A DNA stretch of 64,000 nt from Odontocerum albicorne. Taxonomy: Eukaryota > Arthropoda > Insecta > Trichoptera > Odontoceridae. The notes beneath the pieces are model-generated. The model ran no database searches and was not told the DNA's origin. It saw nothing but the letters and a program-made list of their open reading frames with translations. The stretch's first letter is position 1, and each line of letters starts with the position of its first letter. The stretch lies in assembly GCA_949825065.1 (NCBI GenBank), contig OX463838.1, forward strand, positions 5,496,251 to 5,560,250, read 5' to 3'. The translations under genes and the position numbers were made by a program. Positions 42,232-51,837 of this stretch are shown in pieces.

Positions 42232-43503
42232 ACAGGATACTTTCATAGAACACTTAAGAACTTATTGCCATAAGGTAATTCCATCGAACAAATATATCAA
42301 ATAATGCCTTCTATAAAAAACCTAACAAATCTTATTTAAGCTTCCATAGTGAATCGAACCTGAAAATCTGGAAGATAAGCATTGTACCAATAAAAGTCAA
42401 TACGATCATCAGTTTATTGAAAGCAAAATATAATAGAAACGTATATGAAATTTAACGTGCGATGACTGAAATAAAAGTTTTTTTTGATGTCTGAAATAAA
42501 ATTTATTTATTATAAAAATTAATCGTCTTGTCCACTTTTTACAAATAACATTTAATATAAATTACAGTGTTATTAAAATGTATTATAGTTTAATTATCTC
42601 GCTTTAAGAAGGCAGAGTGAGTGTTTAAATGAATATAGTGATATGCTTAATAAATATAGTGGTAGAAAATAAATTTAACTGTTTTATTTATTTTTTCCAT
42701 TATGGATGTCTAGTCCAATTAATTGCACCTAAATTGATTAAAAAAAACGTGTTTTACTTCATTTTGAAATTCACATATTTAAAATAATAATTGGCGAAAC
42801 ATTTTTTTTATTTTCTAAATAATAACTAGACAAAAATACAGATTTTGCAAACCATTTTCTTGCATGTATCCTAAAAACGTCATTAGTTTTTATTTTAATA
42901 TTATAAGATACCCTATCTGAAATAGTACGATTAAAAAAGAACTCAAAACATTTGCAAATGCTTTTCAGCTTCTGAATTTAATGTATTCCGGGGATATAAT
43001 GAAATTTGGAGGCTTCATCAAAAGTACCGTTAATTCAGAAAGCATAGTCTATCTACTTCATCCAGCTTTACCTGAAATTCCCCAGCCTTCAGTTCCCTAA
43101 TGACCCTTTTTACCAGCTACAGTAAAAAACTCCACCCTCACGGGTGTTTTGAGGCTATAAAAGCCTTAACGTACGTGCGCCTCAGCCTTTCATTTCATGA
43201 TGAATGAGAAAGGATTTCCTTTTTGACGTTTTGCTTTTGCAAAGTGTGTAATATATATAAACTTCTTCGCTTAATCATTTAGTTTCTACAAAGTATTTAT
43301 AAAATAGCAAGGAACAAATTTAATTTATTTTATCAAATCACTTCCTACGAGTTAAGATGATAAATCATTTGTATTTTCTTCTTCAAGCAAACGAGAAATA
43401 ATTAATTTAATGTTTTAATTATATAATTCTGCAGTGTTACTTTAAGCCCCGTAGAGGTTCAAGCTGAAGAATTGCGATTCTACTTATGAAAGAATCATTA
43501 TTA
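42232..43503. other. Unassigned AT-rich sequence with a tRNA-like relic at 42343-42410 (minus)
   Basis: The minus strand at 42343-42410 shows GACTTTTATTGGTACAATGC and box B-like GGTTCGATTCA, like the relics at 7.2-7.4 kb. Around 43115-43200 is a locally GC-richer patch with TATAAAAG; no gene follows it. Confidence 0.35.
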
Positions 43504-44067
43504 AAAGGTCTTTCAAATTGAGCGGGTTTTTTAACAATCTTTTTTAATTCTTGAATAAAACACACAATTTTCTTTGATTTCATTTTTTTACTGGTCATTG
43601 AAATATAATGCATGACATTTAAACACAAAAATAATATCCGCCAAATGTCCCCCTCCTGCAGCACCACAGAAGTCTACTCTCTTGTCAAAATTTTAGATGA
43701 TATTTTGGCATAATTGCGGTTCTAACTCACCAATAAATAACACGAATAATTTCGTCGTTCAGTTCAGGAACTGATTGAAGGTCATCTTCATAGACTTGGC
43801 TTTTTACATAACTCCAGAGAAAATAGTCCAGCGGTGTCAGATCACATGATCTTCGTGGTCAATTAACATCACCGTTTCAGGAGATTACGATACATAAAAC
43901 AATGCTCAATTTAAACGCGTTGTTGTATTGTAACATATATGTATACGACTCCATTTTTATAAATGTTATACATTACATTTCTGAAATGTCACAAGACCCA
44001 GGCAAGTTCGCGACGTCATCTATGCTTTATCCTTGAATTAAAACCGCTCAATTTGAAAGACCCTTCA
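43504..44067 (-). mobile_element. Internally deleted Tc1/mariner-type transposon
   Basis: Inverted ends AAGGTCTTTCAAATTGAGCG (left) and AAGGGTCTTTCAAATTGAGC (right, read inward) are next to TA at 43502-43503 and 44068-44069. They match the GGTCTTTCAA ends of the 11111-12392 element. On the minus strand (about 43900-43590) the third catalytic region SCDLTPLDYFLWSYVKSQVY, then QSVPEL and EIIRVI, and finally GGGHLADIIFV remain, with stops. The first two catalytic aspartates and the DNA-binding half are gone. Confidence 0.75.
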
Positions 44068-44210
44068 TAAATTGAAATATTTATTGTTAATTATATGGAA
44101 AGTTTCCATCCAATACGTTTTTTATTAAGTATTAAGGCTTTAACTTTGCGAAACTCCATATTAGAGTATTAAGCGATACTTAACTTTATTTATCCATTAA
44201 TTACATTAAC

Positions 44211-44248
44211 TACATGTGTTTCTACCTCCTATCGAGGTTCTCTTCAAG
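44211..44248 (-). ncRNA. Hammerhead-like motif, possible Penelope-type relic
   Basis: The minus strand reads TTGAAGA, then ACCTC-GATAG-GAGGT (a perfect five-pair stem), then GAAACACATGTA. This is the order CUGANGA, stem II, GAAA, two-pair stem III, UH cleavage site, with C3 changed to U. Related sequences lie at 47675-47713 and 48021-48061. Likely inactive; the ribozyme reading is inference. Confidence 0.35.
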
Positions 44249-44280
44249 TGGAATGATCTCAGTTGTTACGACATCAGTGC

Positions 44281-45095
44281 TTAGGTCTGAATTATGTCAT
44301 ATTATATTGGAAGTATGTGTGACGTATTTCTTTGTAACCTTTTTTTTTTTCAAAAATATTCGTTTACGTTTTTGAAGGTTTTTTCCAAGGCAAAATTACT
44401 ATTGAAATTGCATAAAACCCAGTCAAAGCTTCCTTTTCTCTTTTTTTTCTTTCTCTATCTTGTTTGCTCTCTCAACCTTTCAACTCCTTTCTCCCTATCG
44501 CTCCTTGTCTTAGAATTTACATCAAAATCTAGTTGTGATCACTTTATATATACTTAGGTCTGAATTATGTCATATTATATTGGAAGTATGTGTGACGTAT
44601 TTCTTTGTAACCTTTTTTTTTTTCAAAAATATTCGTTTACGTTTTTGAAGATTTTTTCCAAGGCGAAATTACTATTGAAATTGCATAAAACCCAATCAAA
44701 GCTTCCTTTTCTCTTTTTTTTCTTTCTCTATCTTGTTTGCTCTCTCAACCTTTCAATTCCTTTCTCCCTATCGCTCCTTGTCTTAGAATTTACATCATAA
44801 TCTAGTTGTGATCACTTTATATATACTTAGGTCTGAATTATGTCATATTATATTGGAAGTATGTGTGACGTATTTCTATGTTACCTTTTTTTTTTCAAAA
44901 ATATTCGTTCACGTTTTTGTAGATTTTTTTCAAGGCGAAATTACTATTGAAATTGCATTAAATCCAGTCAAAGCTTCATTTTCTCTTTTTTTTCTTTCTC
45001 TATCTTGTTTGCTCTCTCAACCTTTCAATTCCTCCCTCCCTATCGCTCCTTCTGTTAGAATTAACATCATAATCTAGTTGTGATCACTTTATATA
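44281..45095. repeat. 273-bp tandem repeat, three copies
   Basis: TTAGGTCTGAATTATGTCAT starts at 44281, 44554 and 44827. The first two copies are nearly identical and the third somewhat more diverged. Each contains long T and TC runs. Frames of 77-89 codons starting at the shared ATG are by-products of the repeat. The flanks do not contain further copies. Confidence 0.92.
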
Positions 45096-45402
45096 ATAGA
45101 ATCACGTTAGCGTGGTAATGACATATTGATTTGTATGAAATATATATCCCAGACCTTTGATCAAGTTTGTAGAAGTGCAAACATAATCAAATTTATAAAG
45201 TTTCATTCTACGTACAGTCATAATATCCTTTATTGAAATTTGAAACAGTATGTTTCAACAAACCAATATTCAATAGTGGTTAAACAATACCATAAACTGA
45301 TTGTGAATTTAAATCAATGTACATAGATGCATTCGGTTATAGGAATTAACCAATGATCAAAAATACTCGTGTATATAATTTTCCCGAATAATACGTTTTT
45401 TA

Positions 45403-46047
45403 AGGCCCGTTCTCACGGTTCAACTTTAATTGACCGATTCAAGTTGATCAACAAAAGTTGAATGGAATATGTAGTGATAACTTTTGTTTCAATAAAGTTG
45501 ATCAACTTTTTAGTGGATCAAGAAAATATTGACCCAGTCAAACTTTATCGTTCAAGTGATGAGTCATCCGTCATTTGTTTTCAAGTTGAAACCTGTCTTA
45601 CAACGTGTGAACATGTGAATTCAAGTTGATTGTCAAGTTCACTTTCAACTGGTTACGCCACTCGTGCATGTTGTCAGGGTTTAATTTTAGTCAAAACAGT
45701 ATTGTGACACCACTGTTTGCGTGGAAGATTCCATTTTCATAATAATAGAATCTGGAAAAAAAAATATTCTTCTTAATATCCATTGCCTCGCCCAAAAACG
45801 ACGTTTCTTACGATTTTTGCTCATGTTTAATAAAATTGTTTTTAGTTCTTCTTTTAACAAAATAGTAATTGTCTGCACAACTTCACGCACAACTGCTTTC
45901 GACGCCATTTATAACTGAATTAAATTGAAACTGTTTATTGAATCAGTTTTTATTGAAACGTGTGAACAAAAACTGATTCAAGTCGTATTCAACTTTTGTT
46001 GATCAACTACAATCGGTCAATGAAACTTGAACCGTTAGAACGCCCCT
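45403..46047 (-). mobile_element. 645-bp PIF/Harbinger-type deletion derivative
   Basis: TTA at 45400-45402 and 46048-46050 is the three-base target duplication typical of PIF/Harbinger. The terminal inverted repeats extend about 60 bases: AGGCCCGTTCTCACGGTTCA left, AGGGGCGTTCTAACGGTTCA right (read inward), both continuing to TGATCAACAAAAGTTGAA. Shorter copies of GTTGATCAACTTT-like text recur inside. The interior keeps a scrap of transposase on the minus strand (45687-45908). A right-end fragment of the same family is at 3141-3291. Confidence 0.85.
45687..45908 (-). pseudogene. N-terminal remnant of a Harbinger transposase
   Basis: The minus frame of 73 residues contains NRKKRRFWARQWILRR. 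RRxWVRPWL-type motifs occur near the N-terminus of insect PIF/Harbinger nuclease-transposases, just ahead of the catalytic part. After this motif the protein has no further family resemblance, so the rest was deleted. No catalytic residues remain. Confidence 0.6.
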
Positions 46048-46180
46048 TTATATTTTCAAATTTAACAAAAAAATACTTTCTTATGCCGGTATTAACGTAT
46101 CCGACCGAATGATCTTGGTTCGTTACGAGAGCAATACTTATGTCAAACTGATATGTTTCAGTGGAAGTGTGTGTGATATA

Positions 46181-46274
46181 CGAGGCATATCCCGAAAGTA
46201 AGTGTACTGAATTTTTGTAGGTTACATTTTTTTTAATTAAACAAAAAAAATACGTGGTTACCGTAGTACATATG
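46181..46274 (-). mobile_element. Mariner terminal fragment
   Basis: CGAGGCATATCCCGAAAGTA and the following ~75 bases repeat the end of the mariner at 46568, next to a TA at 46179-46180. The fragment stops at about CATATGTAAGCT. Confidence 0.8.
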
Positions 46275-46277
46275 TAA

Positions 46278-46567
46278 GCTATTCAATATGTCCAAATTAT
46301 ATTCAATATGTCCAAATTATAATACGTCAAAGTGCTTATCTTCGCTCCACTTAAGACATCATTTTTTATCTTACATTCAACTCTAACAATTACATGTTTT
46401 ATTCTTCCATACATACATCAACATAACATATATTTTTCTAAGTGCCCGCATTCACATCAAGTATGCTCGGATCCTTTATTCATTATCCACGCCACTGTAA
46501 CGTTTTCAGTTGACATTTAACCGCTGTTGTGATCCATCATTTTGGTAGATAAAGATTTTGTTTAGTA
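46278..46567 (-). repeat. Unclassified interspersed repeat, copy 2
   Basis: Close match of 10170-10440, with a 20-base duplication at its start (ATTCAATATGTCCAAATTAT twice). It is sandwiched between two mariner ends; the second mariner inserted into its TA at 46566-46567. Confidence 0.75.
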
Positions 46568-47502
46568 CGAGGCATATGCAGAAAGTAAGTGTACTGAATT
46601 TTTGTAGGTTACAATTTTTTTTATTTAAACAAAAAAATTACGTGGTTACCGTAGTACATATGTGAGCTATTTTTCGACATAGTCGCTATTCCTCTCAATG
46701 CAGGTGATGAAGCGGGGTATCAACTTTTTGATGCCATCCTCGAAGTAGTTTCCCGCCAACCCCTCCGTCCACTTCTCCACCTCCTCATTTACCTCCTTGT
46801 CGGTTGAAAACCTTTTTCCACCCATGTGCAGCTTCAGGGAGGTAAAGAGATAGTAATCTGAAGGTGCTAGGTCAGGGAATGCGCGGGATGGTTCAGGACA
46901 TCCCATTTAAACGAGGCGAGCAGTTCCGTCTGTCATTGTCGTGCAGCAGGCAGACTCCCTTTGTCAGCATGCCTCTCCTCTTGTTCTGAATCGCCCTCCG
47001 CAATTTTTTTAGGGTCTCACAGTATCTTGCAGAGTTGATGGTCTCCCCTTGAGGCATATATTCAATTAAAATTATGCCTTGACAGTCCCAAAACACGGAT
47101 ACAATGATTTTCTTGGCTGTAATTGTGGTTTTGAACTTTTTGGTGGAGGGTGAAGAGGTGTGACGTGACCGTTTTTAAACTCGCGACACCACTTGTACAC
47201 ACTCGTACAATTCGTAGCTTTATCACCATATGCAGTTTTTCCCTCATTATAAACCTCAACCGGAGGTTTCCCTTCTAAACGAGATAACAGATGACGCCGC
47301 GTATTTCGCACTTGGCGGGAGATTGGATTGACATTTTTCACGAAACGTGTTGTCGCGTCGACACTTCTCAACGTACTGACCTCGGACCGGTCTCGTTGCG
47401 GAGGAGAAAGGTCAGGCTACACGGAAGTGTAGCCAACATGTCGAAAATAAAATCCATCCGGTCGTGAGAGCCTCAGTACACTTACTTTCTGGATACGCAT
47501 AG
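46568..47502 (-). mobile_element. Mariner element with internal deletion
   Basis: TA flanks (46566-46567, 47503-47504) enclose inverted ends CGAGGCATATGCAGAAAGTA and, read inward from the right, CTATGCGTATCCAGAAAGTA, both continuing GTGTACTGA. At 935 bp it is shorter than a normal ~1.3-kb mariner. The transposase gene lies on the minus strand and is internally deleted. Confidence 0.88.
46667..47371 (-). pseudogene. Mariner transposase, deleted and frameshifted
   Basis: On the minus strand the N-terminal piece (47371 downward) has TAYGDKATNCTSVYKWCREF and KNGHV, part of the DNA-binding half. It passes directly to FKTTITAKKIIVSVFWDCQG and IILIEYMPQGETINSARYC. Then come NKRRGMLTKGVCLLHDND with the second catalytic Asp and, after a frameshift near 46900, PDLAPSDYYLFTSLKLHMGG with the third, ending DYVEK at 46667. 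The segment with the first catalytic Asp (TGDE region) is deleted. The wording is that of mariner (D,D34D). It is inactive. Confidence 0.85.
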
Positions 47503-49564
47503 TATAAGCCTTAAGAAATATTTTAATGAAGGATGAATTTTCACGTATTTTTTTTTCATTATTATTTTATTTTGACCTTTGCTTATGACTCTCTAATCTT
47601 TCCAAGTTCATTATTTGGTATAGATTTTGTGACCTAGGCAAAAGCTCTTAGAAAAAAACTTGGATCATTACACCTCAAGTAAGCTTCAAGATGCAACGTA
47701 GAAATATTTGTCATGGAGATTTTAAGTTTTTTTAATAAAGGTATATTAAGCCATTGAAATGAAATATTTTCAATCTAAATATATAACGATTTTCTAAATT
47801 TACAAACCATATTTTAGAAAAAATCATAATTTCTAAAGGACAGTTTATATATCACAAAAGTAACACAAAACAGTAAATTTAGAAATTAATAACCAAAGAA
47901 TGTAAAATGCTTATCTGCCATTCATGTTTTCCTTTTGATCAAAAGTTTACAAACACTACCGTTGAAATAAGACACCAGTTGGATCTAAATATTGCTTTCC
48001 CCATTAACTGGGATCATTTCACAAGAAGAAAGCCTCAAGACAGGAGGTAGAAACACGTGTCGCAGGGATAAATGTTAATACTGAAATAGCAACACAATAT
48101 TCTAAATTGAAGTTCCACAAAGTAAAATCAAAATTTGTGATAAATTTAGATTTTCATATTAAAAAAATAACACGCAGTCTAACAACGTCTAGGAGAAATA
48201 TAGCAAAAAGTTTATTTAATTAGTATTTTTTACAATACATAGCTTTCTTATTTTCACTAAGAGTTTATTTTTCCTGCCCTTTCTGATAAATTTTTCATCC
48301 TCCTTTATTTTTTTTGGCAAACATATTTGATATTTTCGCATTTGTAAGGCCTCTAGTATCAATAAATTCATGTAGTGTTATTGTGTTTTGAAATTTATTT
48401 TCAGAAAAGTCAGTTTTTACTCAAAACCCATGGGAAATATCCTATCATCTGAAATCCTTATATTTTCCCAGGGTTCAATTTGTTACTTGTATCGCTTTTG
48501 TTCGGTTTTATTGAAATCACATATATTTGGTTAAATATTGTTCGATAAACTAGCAATATTTGTTAAATAAATGTAATATACGAGTATTAATAAAAAACAG
48601 TTCTTTGTTTAGAGCAATTTTTGGGAGGTTTAAGGATATTTTTCTGTGTGGATTGACTCGGGTTAAAAAAATAAAGTTTTTTTTTTCTGGGCGTTATTTG
48701 TATCGATAAAAAAAGATAATCGAAATACAATATTGGTTATTTTGTTTTCGACCAAAAATTAACAAAAAAAAATTCAATTTTTGTTTTGTTTTAAACTTTT
48801 CAGTGACAAAAATGAGGTTTGAACCACATAACTAAACCAAAGCAGGATATATTTTTTTGGATCAACTCAACAATGGGACAGTTTGAAAAGGTCATTGTGT
48901 GATGAAACATTTATTTAGAAAAAAAAAAACATGCAAAGAGATATCGAATTATTTCAGTCGTTTAATTTTATTATTCAAGGAGTTAGTTGTTCTTGTCGAA
49001 ATGAATTCAATAAATTATTTTTATTTTGATTTTATATTATTGTATATATCTCATAATGTTCTGAGTCTCCCATTTCATTCTGATTATAATAAAAATTTAT
49101 ATTGATACTCTTACATATCAATTTTAATTTATGAACGTATTTTTTTAAATAAATAACTTACATTTTAATAAATATCAATAATTTAGATTTAAATAAATAA
49201 ATAACAAAATTCATAGGAATTCGTCCTCTTGATAGCTAGCTGAAAGAAGCCGTGTTATTGGAATGAAAAAAACTTTCCGCGGGCTTCAAGGCAGCGGTTT
49301 TCTGTACAAAAGTTCAGTGTGCTATTATGCGACGGGCAATTCATGAAAATACTCCTAACAATGAAGTTCATTTGTCAAGTATAATTTTAACTAAAAATAT
49401 TTATTTCATATTATAATAAAGAATTTCTGAAAAAAAAAAAAACTTCCTTGCGGTATAACTGAAATTGTTTTATGGTAACCAAAACGCATATGGTGGGATT
49501 TTGGTCCTTAAATTTCCCATGGCAAAAAATGGGATAAATAAGATAAATACAGTTAAAAGGAGAA
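47503..49564. other. AT-rich, unassigned except two hammerhead-like relics
   Basis: 47660-47713 and 48005-48061 are related to each other and, inverted, to 44211-44270 (shared GGATCATT, CCTC, GGTAGAAA). The remainder has no recognisable feature; plus frame 48899-49105 is taken as fortuitous. Confidence 0.45.
48021..48061 (+). ncRNA. Hammerhead-like motif, possible Penelope-type relic
   Basis: AGAAGA, then GCCTC-loop-GAGGT (five pairs, one G-U), then GAAACACGTGTC. GAAAC-ACGT-GTC would give a two-pair stem III with a tetraloop and a GUC cleavage triplet. The CUGA part of the core is mutated. Speculative. Confidence 0.3.
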
Positions 49565-49890
49565 CGGCGCGCAGAATGTGTGGAAAAAACACTATATGAT
49601 AGAATAAAGAATGACGATATTAAGGAGAAAATGTGGGATGAAAGAAGATATGAATAGGGCTTTGGATGAAAAAATTCACATGTTTCGTTCGGTTTGGTCA
49701 CGTAGAAAGAATTAATGGTGAAGAATTTTTAATGTAAAACAGATTTTGAGTAGTTTACAAGAGACAAGATATGGAAGGACAAAGAAAAACATACCATTGC
49801 CAAATAAGTCCAATACCGAAAGAGAGAAGAGTGAAGAACCTTTATTATTGAAAAATATGCATGTCAAAATTTTATGAACGTGGCTGAAGC
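49565..49890 (+). pseudogene. Decayed LINE reverse transcriptase tail (relic 7)
   Basis: Plus-strand blocks RRMCGKN, DRIKNDDI, RFGHVERINGEEFLM and a broken final block around 49850-49885 follow the family order. Same lineage as relics 1-6. Confidence 0.6.
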
Positions 49891-49934
49891 GAGTTTTTTT
49901 TTTCTCAATATAGAACGAAGTGGAGATCTTATAT

Positions 49935-50540
49935 TTATGTATTTATTTATTTAACAACACAATCTGGCGGGCTTATTGCGAGGCGGCAATATCTTCCAGC
50001 CAACCAGACAAGTAAAAAAAGCAAGTCACATGGTTGCATTGACCATTCAAATGACTAACCATCCCCACAAAATCTTTTAACACATACGTGAGCATATACC
50101 TACCCACAAAGCGAACAAGACGGATAATCACCCGAACATTACTTTTTCACATAAAGGGAGATATCATCAATCAAAGGAAAAGGAAGGGATGGTGGAGAGG
50201 AAAGGAAAAATTGGGAATGAAACACGTTATTTTACTGACTAGAAATTAAGAGTTTTTTTAGTCGCTTCTTAAAGCATGCCAATAACGGAGCTAGTCTTAT
50301 ATTTGTTTGTAACTGATTCCAGAGTCTCACTGCATGGACAGTAAAGGACGATATAAAATAGAGGAGCCGTGAACTGGAAAGGTCAATAAACAATCTCTGT
50401 TTAAGCGTAGCGCTAATCCATGATTAAAAAGAGGCTGAAAATTTTCGGCGAGATAAGAGGGGGTGGCGGGACAGTTAAGGATATTATACAATAGAGACAG
50501 TATGTGAATTTGGCGTATATTTATAACATTCAATCAGTTT
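49935..50540 (-). repeat. Interspersed repeat, probably LINE or SINE 3' region, copy 2
   Basis: Starts with TATTTATTTATTTAACAACA, i.e. a short AAAT tail on the minus strand, then GGCAATATCTTCCAGCCAAC and the landmarks listed for 40395-40905. It extends further (to about 50540) than copy 1, which diverges after TTCCAGAG. Confidence 0.6.
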
Positions 50541-51837
50541 AATATATCTCTATACCTACCTCGATAAGAGCATGGATGACAACGAGAGTCACCAGATTCA
50601 CACTTCAGTTATCTTTTTTGGAGTACACATTACACTATCAGTATTTACTATATTTGTGGAACATTCGAGCTTAAATGAAGGTACAGAAACTTGTTGATCT
50701 GTATAATAATCATATACGATTAATGTGACCAGTGGTGATAATATCAGTAATTAACATACCATAATAGCTCATTAATGATGCTATATTAGTGATATTAGTG
50801 ATCATGTTTGTGATCAATTTACGTTCCTAAATATTTTGGTGAGTAAAAAACTTAATTGTACTTTTATTATATTGATCATATGATATAAACTCTCCTTATC
50901 ATTGCAAAACATTATTCACCAATAATAGAATATTACACATGGACAAAACGTAAGCGAGGTTTAAATTGACGAGAGACTGATTAGTTTAACACTACTGCCC
51001 ATTTAAACCTTGGGCAGGCGCATCTAATCTGTGAGATGAGGTACCTAGTTTTTTTGTGCCACTGGCCCGAGGTTTACTGACAAAGAGGTGAGGCTTATAG
51101 TAGCTTCCTGACTCCCTACCCCTCACACAAGGGTATCTTTGTTATTTCTACGGTGCACCGTCGGTTTCCGTGACGGACGTTTGGATAAGTTGCGCTATCT
51201 TTTGGATAAGTTGCGCCCGATTACGTTAGTATTTTTGATTTCCAAAATTTTTTTTTTTTTTCTCAATATTTATTTTTATATACCTGTAATAGTTCGTATA
51301 TCTGTGTTGTAGCCCCTAATTCAATGATATTGGTCGTTATTTACTATATTAATACGAACATGCACGCATGATGTATGAAAATTGTTGTAAGAATGTTTTC
51401 GAGAATGTTCAGCGTGAGTCTGATCAGAAATAACTTTCTTATCATATTTTGATAACTCTTTTTACTGTTGTGAATACGTTTTATGATCACTAGTGAATTT
51501 GAATTTTACATTCTAAATAATGTTTGAAAAAGTGCTAGCATAGTGTTCTCTAATGTTAAGTTATTGCTTTTATTTTCGTCACATGAATGATATAAAGATG
51601 TGGGCAGTTAATTCCACATAGTTTTTATTGTGCTAAATCTTTTAAACACACCTATTGTGGGTATTAAATGAATGAAATAATTGTGATATTACTGAATTGC
51701 ATTGGTTGTGTTGATAAGCTGCCAACAGAAGGTTGAGAATGTTGTAAACTAGTTATTTTCCATTTTAAGAAAAACAGTATGAGAAAGTTTAAAATTTTGT
51801 TATTGAAAATTCCAAATAAATGTACAAAGGTTATATA
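50541..51837. other. Unassigned sequence before the satellite
   Basis: A GC-richer island at about 50985-51190 contains CCTTGGGCAGGCGCATCTAA. A 21-base direct repeat TTTGGATAAGTTGCGC lies at about 51179 and 51200. No gene or element is recognised. Confidence 0.4.

Noticed and set aside
43110..43200. TATAAAAG in a GC-richer patch as a gene promoter
   Set aside because: No transcription unit or coding frame follows. A chance TATA-like sequence is expected in AT-rich DNA.
44294..45077. Three similar frames of 77-89 codons in tandem
   Set aside because: They follow from the 273-bp tandem repeat, are rich in residues encoded by T runs, and the third copy does not keep the same frame.
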